Positions 1 to 8,100 of a stretch of 13,682 bases of DNA are shown piece by piece. Numbering within the stretch: the stretch's first letter is position 1; each line of letters opens with the position of its first letter. The stretch spans positions 1-13,682 of the forward strand of contig JADGJA010000624.1 of NCBI GenBank assembly GCA_027596035.1, written 5' to 3'. The position numbers were made by a program, and so were the translations under genes. Source of the stretch: Thoreauomyces humboldtii. Lineage: Eukaryota; Chytridiomycota; Chytridiomycetes; Spizellomycetales; Powellomycetaceae. A model generated the notes under the pieces. It saw only the letters and a list, made by a program, of their open reading frames with translations, was not told where the DNA came from and did no database searches.

Positions 1-578
1 CATGTCAACATCGCAGAAAGCCATACCGAGCGAGACCCAATCGGAAATTACACAGTTGTCACCTGAACCAGCCTTCTGCTTTCAGTTCCCTTCCCACCTT
101 CCCCTTAACTCATCATTTGGCACACTACAGCTATGCATCATTGTCGGCATTCCGCCAACCCCCGCTTCATTTCCCCGAGGTTTCAACCGTCGGCTGTCCT
201 TCCATGCGCAGACCTACACATCGCCAGCGGGCAGTGGCTGCTGGAGTGGCTGTGCATTTGGAGGGGGAGATGACAGGATCGCTGACAGCAACGCCAAGAA
301 CAAATTGACAGGTTGACCGCACGGGAATTTTCCCACCATCCCTCCCTCTCTCTCTCTCTCTCTCTCTCTTCATTCTCTCCTTCCTCTTATCTCTTCTCCC
401 TCCTCCTCTTCCTTCTCCTCCTCTCCTCTGCTTGACCATTTTCCCACGCTCTTGCGCTGTGGGCCCCTCTTTTCCTCGTCGGCTCTCTGTGGCCTCCTGC
501 TCTTTTTCCCACGCCTTTTCTCCCTCTTCCGGGCTCTCTGTCATCAATTACTTCCTTTCATCTCGGCTGTTGGTCGGG
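1..578. other. Region without a supportable gene
   Basis: Open frames here (one from the ATG at position 2, + strand, 104 aa; one of 126 aa on the minus strand) show no recognisable motif. The minus-strand one is only the Glu/Arg/Gly-rich translation of the pyrimidine tract. A minus-strand ATG at 24-22 could be the start of a gene leaving the window, but too little is visible to judge. Confidence 0.5.
346..369. repeat. (CT)12 microsatellite in a longer pyrimidine tract
   Basis: Twelve uninterrupted CT units lie in a strongly pyrimidine-rich plus strand from about 334 to 435. In fungi such tracts often sit in promoters or 5' UTRs of genes read in the same direction, which would fit a plus-strand gene to the right. 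No confirmed gene follows. Confidence 0.9.
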
Positions 579-1181
579 ATGGGTAATCGCCACATCCCCT
601 ACTCCTCCTCGGCGGACTCTCTTCGTAGCATCGTAGAGCACAAAAAAGGATGGACCTTATTTGCGGCGAAGCTACCTCTCAGCAACCGTTGGTCTGGGAC
701 TGAGCCCCGGAGAAAAGCCAAACGACGCAGAACCTCCATCGTTCGCTGTCTTTACAGTGGGAAACCAGCTACGAAAGTCTCTATGAAAAAGACTGCATAG
801 TCCGACAGAGATTCACGCCGATGACTCGGCGACTCCACCTGAAGTCGTAAGATGAAATCCTGCAGGAAATCGGTTGCGTTCCTGATCTACAACCCGTCGC
901 ATCGGTAGGAGCAGGCTTTCGAGCGGCCTCCAGGCCGCTTTTGGGACGTAGAATTCCAGCAAGGAGGATCGGAGTATCCGACAGCGAGATCAGCTTGACC
1001 AACCCGAACATCTTCAATGCCTTTTCTGCCGAGCTCAATCTGCCGGAAGACCCGAGGTTGCCTCTTCCCTTGCTCGATGTCACCATCGACATCTCCGCTA
1101 GGAGTTCGCCTTGCCTACCTTCCTAGCGGCTGCTGCGCTAGCCCTGTTTGCTCTTTGCTAAATGCGCTCTGGGAGCTGGTG
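579..1181 (+). other. Possible small plus-strand gene or relic, unresolved
   Basis: Three pieces look coding but are not in one frame. An ATG at 579 opens a frame running to 797. In another frame, 758-846 follows a good acceptor (CTGTCTTTACAG) and ends at a strong donor-like GTAAGAT at 847, whose TAA is also an in-frame stop. The same frame is open again from 851 to the TAG at 1124-1126 and contains LTNPNIFNAFSAELNLPEDP. A third frame ends at 1161 with a hydrophobic stretch, FLAAAALALFALC. One possible model is 579-632, 758-846, then from 934 or 952. I do not recognise the product. It would converge on DPH6 and start just after the pyrimidine tract. Chance open frames or a decayed gene are equally possible. 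Confidence 0.25.
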
Positions 1182-1321
1182 GCATCCATGAAAAAAGCGG
1201 ACAGCGGCGATATGTTTCCCTCTCAAAAGGAATGATGAACCAGAATTGCAGCAATTCGCGGGCGAGATAAGCTGGGGCCGGGGGTGGGCTCAAGGGAAAT
1301 TTAATTCCAGTATTACACGCC
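1182..1321. terminator. Convergent 3' flank of DPH6, possible polyadenylation element
   Basis: On the minus strand, ATTAAA occurs at 1305-1300, 17 nt past the DPH6 stop codon, close enough to act as a polyadenylation positioning element. It lies in a short palindrome-like stretch (GGAAATTTAATTCC). Nothing else is seen in this gap. Confidence 0.3.
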
Positions 1322-4300
1322 TCAGGTGCTTGAGCCGTGCAAGCACACCGCAACGATGGAATTTGTTTCTCCGATAGCTGATACTGCGACTAGGGTGACG
1401 GCTATCGGCTCATCAGCGGATAGTGGGTTAACCTTCAACGCTGCAAGGAAAGAAGCAGGTCAACTCCAGATCCCGATTGAACGGTGGTGCCGAGTAAGCC
1501 TACCTTCCATGATCCAACGTCTCGGAACAGCATCCCGATAAAATACGCGAATAGCTAATAGATTGCGATGTTTTATGTGCATCCCTCCGATGTTCTCTAG
1601 GTGGACTCGTAAATTTGTCAACAATGTCGAAATAACATTGGACACAACCTCAGAAGTGAGCGGCATCGCCTCATCTGCGGAAAGAACATTAAGTCGAAGA
1701 TCCAATCAGACAGGCTGGGATGGCTCAGAAGCTGACCCTTGAGTCCTGCGGTCCCTGCCATGGTCAGTAGAGTCCCCCGCCTCCAGGCAGCTGTCCTACA
1801 CAGCACAGGACTTGCTTCAGCGGAACAACCTGAGCCGTCAGAAAGAAGTATGAGGGAATGACAGTATAGCTCAGAATGGAAAGGGGGCGATTACCGTTCT
1901 CGGAAGCAGGGGCCGCTCTCTGCGGGATTTGATCGTCTTCATCGTCACTACTGTCGATGACAACTGGAGGAGATGTCTTGCAGAGAAGAACCTGCCATTC
2001 CACTCGTGCGTTTCGAGGGAGCGCCGGGACGGCTACATAGATAACCGGGACTGATGCGTTTATCTGCGGTAGGACTGATTGATTAGTCGTCGTAGTAATC
2101 GTCGCCGGGTTGCATAACAGGACCACACCTTATCGCTCCATATCTGTCGTGCTAGAGGTGTGAACGACCTATCTGAGATGTAACAGACGCATAAGGCTGC
2201 ATCATTCACTAGTTGACATCCGACCGCTTCGACCACCCGCGCAAGGCTTCGCAAAGAGATCAACGCCTCTCGATGAACGGATTTCAGTTCATCTGGCGCA
2301 GAAGGCAGCTGCATGCTTCCAGGAATTAGTCCAATCTGTCCCGCAACGTATACATGATCCAGGATCTTTGAAAGGAAAATAAGCTTTATTGCAGGATCTA
2401 GAAAAGCGCAGGGCTCCTACCGAGGCAGTTTGGCTGTAAGGCCTTCAAGGTGCAATACAGATTAGCCGAGCTAGATTCCGAACATGTCACCGCGACCGCT
2501 CACCCTATATTTGCTGGCCTAAACGGAGTATAATAATTAGAGAGCTATCACGCGCTACAATATTGCTCTGTGAACTTACGCCCAGTATGAGACGCTCTGT
2601 ACATGCATAGTCTCTTTCTGACAACCTCCATTGAGAGCTTTGTACGCAAAACAATCAATTTGGACCTGCGCTGCTCCAGGAAGGTTCGCTTGAACTGTCA
2701 CTCTGAAAATTTGATTGAGCGTGAGTTTAGAAACCTTCCATTCGAGTCAGAACTGCAAAAAAACCTGGGGGGCGGATTGATCCCAAAGTATGTTTGATAT
2801 GTTCTGTTGAGAGCAGCGAAGCTGGTCATATCCCGGACGTAAACATGCATTAAAACGACGTGATCCCACGAGAGAGCACACTGCTTTAGCCAAGCTGACG
2901 TGATGTTAGGACCGTTACGATAGCCAGAGGCAAATCTGTCTGCTTACTTTCTATGAAGTTCATGACCAGAGTTACTTCTTGCTCCAAAGCGGGGTCTGAT
3001 GCCGCGCCTATCAATGTAGGAACGTCCGCAATGGTAACACCAGAGAGCGCAAAAAATGGCGGGTTCTGCGTGTGAGCAGCCCAGCCCTCTGCGGAACTTG
3101 TGACGTCAGGAGAGTTGTCATGGGCTGCACGCAGTAGCCCCCCCTGCGACTCGCTCTGGGCCTTCGTGAGGATCGGATTAAACACCTGCAAGGCCCCGCC
3201 CAGGCTAGTCTGAGAAGTATTGGCATGTAAGATCCGGTGATCCATGCTAAGATCAAAGACGCGTACCGTCTGATCTCGAGGCTGGTCCTCTATTGTATCA
3301 CTCATCGGATTTGCCAGAAGTCTCCGACAGACTTCGGCGCTCATATGGACCTCGTTTGAACCTTTGTCCTCCGTATGAGCTTTCGTTATCTTCATGTAGG
3401 CGACAACGGCAACGGCATCGTCAGAGTGGATCACCAGCTCCATTTTGTCGCTATACAAATTCTTTATCTCACTGAGTGAACTACGTGCAGACGATCAAGG
3501 AATCAAGCTTACATGACAATTCTCTTGACGAAGATTGGGCAATCAAGGGTGAACGTCTCAAACTCCCCACCTTCTCCGCAGATATGGGCATCAAATTGCT
3601 CGTGCTGTGAAAAGGAAACGCGCGAGGTCAGGGCCACTCGTAGACAGTGAACGTAACCAGTGCCTTACAAGTCTGACGAGATGCGGATACATCTGACCCA
3701 GCGTTTGACCAAGATGTTTCTGATGTAATCCTTTGAACAAAGCATGGTTGGACGTCCTTGACTAGGCCGAAATCAATCATTTCCCTCCGTCCTACCCATA
3801 GAAGCAACCTTGATGAGAATAGCGTTCAAACCACTTGAAATCATTTCCTCCATCAACTCCTTCTGATTCCGTCGCCACATGTACGCGAGTGAAGTCATCC
3901 CCAGACGTGCGCAACTGCAGACACCAGGGAGAGATCCGTAGCTTCCAGTCAAAAAAGTATCCATTGCATTGCCATAAAAACAGATTTACATACACATTCT
4001 CCACACGGGTTCGCTGATAGTTAGATAAGATTGCTCCTGAAGCAACGCCAGTCACATCGGGATGCGCCCGCTAAGAGGTCCGGATACTGAGTACGACTGC
4101 ACGCTCAACAACGAGAACGCTACATGACAGAGGGTCGAGGATCCTCGACGCTAACTCTACCTGCACGTCCTTCAAGAGCTCTAATAGATCTTCGACCTCG
4201 TCATCTTGCGTAAGCTGATAGTCAGCGCCCTGCGACACAGATGATCCAGAGATTTCTCGACGATACAAGGGCAGAGCCATGCACTCGCTGTACAGATCGA

Positions 4301-4606
4301 TGGCATCATGTCCGACCGTCTGATACATGTAACTATCCAACTCGTCTGCCGGAGCGTGGAGTTTCAGCTCCAAACTTGCTTCATGGACGGCGGAATCATG
4401 ACGCTTGCACCTTGCCCACTGACAGCCGACGGTTTCAGATTCGCCAAGGCAACTATCTCGTGGCCATTGGCCACGCAGTTCATCATGTTGAAGCAACTGT
4501 CCTTTCCGCCGCTGGACGGGACAATGCAGCAGACAAGCAGGTGAGACGAGGTAAGAGAAGAGTCATTCTGACGAGACTCCCACCTGATAAGCGCAACAAC
4601 CTTCAT
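1322..4606 (-). CDS. DPH6: Diphthine--ammonia ligase (Dph6) with two C-terminal RidA-like domains, 17 exons, 753 aa
   Basis: This cytosolic enzyme catalyses the last step of diphthamide synthesis on eEF2, the ATP- and ammonium-dependent amidation of diphthine. The start is the ATG at 4606-4604 because it opens directly into the ATP-pyrophosphatase loop: residues 1-13 read MKVVALISGGKDS once intron 1 is removed. Family motifs follow: DELDSYMYQTVGHD (42-55), GAILSNYQRTRVENV (115-129), SLAYMWRRNQKEL (137-149) and CGEGGEFET (198-206). Two YjgF/RidA-like domains come next, about 316-455 (HVYVRDM, then the conserved Arg438 in PPRVTVQANLP) and about 472-600 (WAPANIGPYSQ, HVYVAGQIGLIP, VEWQVLL). The C-terminal 150 residues are less conserved; DSSDDEDDQIP (609-619) is an acidic patch. 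Fungal Dph6 proteins are usually near 700 residues with this fusion, so the gene looks complete and intact. It lies downstream of the helicase on the same strand. Identity is secure; the weakest junctions are those around 1737-1674 and 3512-3472. Confidence 0.95.
1322..4606 (-). other. DPH6: Exon-intron structure of the DPH6 gene
   Basis: Exons, reading down the minus strand: 4606-4584, 4511-4411, 4345-4161, 4070-3994, 3914-3796, 3730-3669, 3604-3513, 3471-2948, 2894-2765, 2702-2580, 2518-2504, 2442-2421, 2365-2129, 2063-1895, 1829-1737, 1674-1504, 1440-1322 (stop TGA at 1324-1322). Coding length is 2262 nt. Introns are 72, 65, 90, 79, 65, 64, 41, 53, 62, 61, 61, 55, 65, 65, 62 and 63 nt, all GT...AG. 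Clear branch-site candidates include CTAAC in intron 8 (about 2909-2905), TTGAC in intron 4 and GCTAAT in intron 11. Weak donors are GTGGGA (intron 1), GTGCAA (intron 2), GTTTTT (intron 9) and GTCAGC (intron 15). Each junction was chosen because it joins two conserved blocks in phase; transcript evidence would be the final test. Confidence 0.8.
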
Positions 4607-4746
4607 CCTTGCCAGTACTTTTGAGATATAACGTTTCCTCTGGCGTTTTCTCTGGTCCCTGCTTGCTGGTACAGTAGCGGTTGGAACCTGTGACAAAATC
4701 TTGTGACAATCACGTGGCTTGCCGTTTGATGAAGTCGTTCTCACCC
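4607..4746 (-). promoter_or_regulatory. Proximal upstream region of DPH6 with an E-box
   Basis: This is the stretch between the DPH6 start and the fold-back element. It contains the palindrome CACGTG at 4711-4716, about 105 nt upstream of the ATG, which is the binding core of Cbf1/Pho4-type bHLH factors in fungi. Two near-identical TGTGACAA copies lie beside it, at about 4689-4697 and 4703-4710. No TATA box is clear. The motifs are seen; their use is an inference. Confidence 0.3.
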
Positions 4747-4899
4747 TACCGTAAACAAAGTGGTCGTACCCCCCCCCCCTTCAACCGAGTCGACGAGAAA
4801 ATTACACCAGAGAAAGCTAAAGAAAAGCGTCCTTTTGGACAGCTAAATTTCTCGTCGACTCAAGTTGAAGGGGGGGTGTACAACCACTTAGTTTACGGT
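4747..4899. mobile_element. Candidate MITE / fold-back element with 53-nt inverted arms and TA flanks
   Basis: The left arm (4747-4799) and right arm (4847-4899) are imperfect reverse complements. Both ends read TACCGTAAAC inward, followed by AAGTGGT, a C-tract (10 C against 7 C), TTCAAC and GAGTCGACGAGAAA. I count about four mismatches and two small indels. The 47-nt centre has a small hairpin of its own, GTCC-TTTT-GGAC at 4828-4839. The outermost TA on each side could be the target-site duplication of a Tc1/mariner-type (TA-inserting) non-autonomous element. There is no transposase in the window and no second copy. It lies 140 bp upstream of the DPH6 start and about 210 bp past the helicase stop, so it could be transcribed in a UTR and form a hairpin. 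A non-mobile palindrome is the alternative. Confidence 0.6.
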
Positions 4900-5109
4900 A
4901 CCGCTGACGCTGACCCTTCTCATGCGCTGAGCGTCCTCGAAGCAAGCTCTCTTGCAGAGGTCGGTTTCCCTATCATCAAGCGTTCACTATGGTAAGGCAT
5001 TTGTATTGATATTATGTGGATACGAGTAGTGTTCATCGAGTTCACCATGACGATGGAGCATATATTCTACAATTTTTTTAGCAAAACTTCTTTTTACCCT
5101 GTGCTTCAT
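4900..5109. other. Intergenic, 3' flank of the helicase gene
   Basis: This stretch holds no gene. On the minus strand it should carry the 3' UTR and polyadenylation region of the helicase; A/T-rich runs at about 5055-5095 (a T7 run at 5074-5080 and a TATATTCTA stretch) are compatible with that, but no canonical AATAAA is convincing. Confidence 0.4.
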
Positions 5110-8100
5110 CTAGCTGGAAGCTGAGACAACGTCACATATGACCGAGACGAGGGGCTCGCTGGCAATGTCAAAGCTCGGGTCCTCGATTTTCTTTTCCAAG
5201 AGCTCATCAAGGGCGGTTCGGCAACCGTCCACCACCGCCGCGACTCGGGGTGCAGCCTTGAACCTGATCCATCCATCCTCCATATCCAGAAGTCGTTTTC
5301 GACCGTCCCACGTGAGGTTTCCGCCAAAGAAGGCGAGCGCAAGGGACGTCACCACGCTCGAGTCCCGAAGAAACACTTTTGATGTGCGGACCTTCTCGTG
5401 GTAAACTACAAATGATGTCGGCGGCAGTGGCTTGCGAAAGTTCTGCCGGCTCATATGTCAGAACACATGGGTTTTGGGAGCCATCTGATTTAGGTACTCA
5501 CGATAGACGTTGGATGGATGAAGACCTCTTCGTTGCCTCGAACGACCAGAACGGATTCGTCCGATGGCTTGACTCCCCTGGCCAACTTGACCACTATAAG
5601 AATGGGTGAGATTAACATGATACCCGAAACAGATATCGTGCCAAGGCCAACACTTTACCATTTGGATACAATGCGGCAAGAAGCAACGCCTTCACAAGTT
5701 TGAGATCATCGGCGCGTTGGTTAGCGTGGACGCCGAGTGCCCCAAGTACGCCGTCGGCTGACACAGGACCATCTTTACGGCCGAAATTCCGCCTTGCGTC
5801 ACGCTCCATGTCTCGTGAGCGGACTGTGGTGCCGCTTGGGAGAAAGCCGATATCGGATACAAGCTCGGCTAGTTGCCGCTTTATATTCGCGATCATAACT
5901 ATGAGAGCCAAGTAAGCATCTTTCCATTTGAAGCCAAGCTGAAGTTTGCACCCACGTAGAGTTCGTCCGGAAAGAAAATTATCGAATAGGAACTTTTTCT
6001 CCGCCGCGAATCCCTTATCTTTCGCCCTCTGCCACTCATTGTAAGCGTTCAATATGGTCAGCTGATCCGATGACTCAATGGCAAATTCCTGTGGTTACGA
6101 AGCAAGAATCCGCGAGTTAGGTTCTGAGGAAGAACATAGCGTCATGTAACTTCCAACCCACCCGCTTCTTTGCGTCGGCAAGATGGCGAATCTCGAAAGG
6201 AGCGACGAAGGGAGATTTGTGACTCATTGCCGCAGCAATCGTGAGGACCGGGTCAAGGCATTGGAAGATGCTGCCATACACAAGAAGCTTTCCAATCTAC
6301 GACAAAAAGCGTCAACTAGCGTAGCCTAATTATGAGCGTCCCAGACGTCACGTACTCGTACGTCGAGAGGCAACCTCCCGAGATGGAATCCAAGTGGTGT
6401 TAAATTTTCCCGTTGAGTCAAAGCTTGTAGTGTGCGAAGTGTCATAACCGCCTGGGTAACAGCTTCCTGAGAAGGCGGTTCGATGACTTTGGCGAGAATC
6501 TGCAAAGAGGGCAGATCAACAAGTGCCCCAAGTAAATCGGTATACGCCAGGACCCTACGTCTTGAATACGGCCAGTAAGAAAGGGCAAAACTTTGATTCG
6601 CAAACAGAGTTGCTCCAATGGTGTCCTCCTCATCTCAGGAATTTGCTGCGGTGCTAAAACCTTTTCGAACGAGTGGGATGTGAAAAGATGCACACAGAGC
6701 CCCTTCGATACGCGGCCAGCGCGGCCTCGCCTTTGCATAGCGTTGGCTTTGGACACCCAGCTGCCAATAATCGGACACTTTAGCAGCAGTTGTGGTCGCG
6801 CATTTGGGCAGCCAGCGTTCTTACCACTCTTCCAAACTGGACATCCCCTTCGCTGGGTCGTATCGTGTCTCCTTCATACGACCGGAATCCACAACAAAGA
6901 CGACGTCATCGACGGTAATACTCGTCTCGGCTACATTTGTTGCGATGACAATCTTGACTGCACCGGCCTCGGGCCGTTTGAAAACCCGCAGCTGGTCAAT
7001 AGACGAGAGATTTCCATGTAGGGGAAGAAGCCAGCGTCCGTTCGCAGTAGCAGCTCGAATGGCGGGATTCTTTTGTAACGCATCGTGACATGCCGCGATC
7101 TCCATGAAGCCAGGGAGGAAAATCAATATTCCGCGATCAGGACGAGCAAGTGGGTCATCGAACGGTAGAGAAACGCGAAATCCTCCCTCCTTCTGTGTGC
7201 CGGATTTCAGAGCTTTGGCGGATTTCGGGGTTGCACCACCTTTAAGAGCTGATTTTCCTTTCGGTGCGGTACCGGGATGTGCACCGGGGGGCAAGGTTTT
7301 GGAAGCGCCAGGAAGAAGGACATCACTCATCCACTCGACGAGGCGCTCAATCAAAGGGTACTGGATTTTTTCTATATCAATAGTCTTCAAGGCGGCCAGC
7401 GCATTCTTCGGCAGTCGCGGGTATCGTTTCGCAAGCTGCGCCTCGTCTAGCAGTGCGTCCGGTAGATCGGCTTCCAAAATATTTGGGTCGGGGTGACTCC
7501 GCACAAAGCCGGTCTTTGTAAAATCTTTGCCTTCAGGCTTGTATGCAGTCTTTGCCAACGCATCTTCGAGGAAGAGCACCTCGACGGGAAATGTCCGACC
7601 TGGAACATGGATACGAGGGGTGGAGGTGGCTCCAAAATACTCTTGAAACAGACCCGCGTTCAAAGTTGCTGACATGAGAATGATTTTGAGCCTTTTATTA
7701 GCGGCTAGGATGTCCCGAAGAACCATGAGCAAGAAGTCTGAGTCGACGGACCGTTCGTGAACCTCGTCAACGATTATATGTGTGAGCTCGTCGATGCCGC
7801 CGTCATAGTCTAGAAGTCTATTAGCAGATGGAAACTGCCAGTGATGATAACCTGGCGCGAGTATCAAAAGCCTTACCGTCAGTTACAACCTGATCTCCGC
7901 CCATTGCCTGGGCTCCTGCACCCTCAAGGCGTCGAAGGAGAATGCCGGTTGTAGCAAACAGGATTCGGGTTTCATCGCTCATGCGACTTTCCAAACGGAT
8001 CTGATACCCAACCGTTTTTCCGATTACCTCGGCTCTTTCAGACGCAACGCGTTCTGCAACGCCGATGGCACTGATTCTACGCGGTTGTGTGACCAAAATC

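Noticed and set aside
167..547. A 126-aa minus-strand frame rich in Glu, Arg and Gly
   Set aside because: Its composition simply reflects the CT microsatellite and pyrimidine tract read on the other strand.
1..1321. A tRNA or other structured RNA gene in the gene-poor left end
   Set aside because: No B-box-like GGTTCGANTCC or cloverleaf arrangement was found by eye.
2881..2918. A 38-nt intron (donor GTAACG) near 2918 in DPH6
   Set aside because: The donor GTAAGC at 2947 with acceptor GTCAG at 2895 gives a normal 53-nt intron with CTAAC at a normal distance and keeps more conserved sequence (WLKQC).
1322..4606. DPH6 as a pseudogene broken by many frameshifts
   Set aside because: Every frame change coincides with a GT...AG pair of plausible length, phases agree at all 16 junctions, and the sum of exons is divisible by three.
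4681..4995. A 104-aa plus-strand open frame across the intergenic region
   Set aside because: It runs through both arms and the C/G tracts of the fold-back element, has no recognisable motif and no promoter context; it is open by chance.
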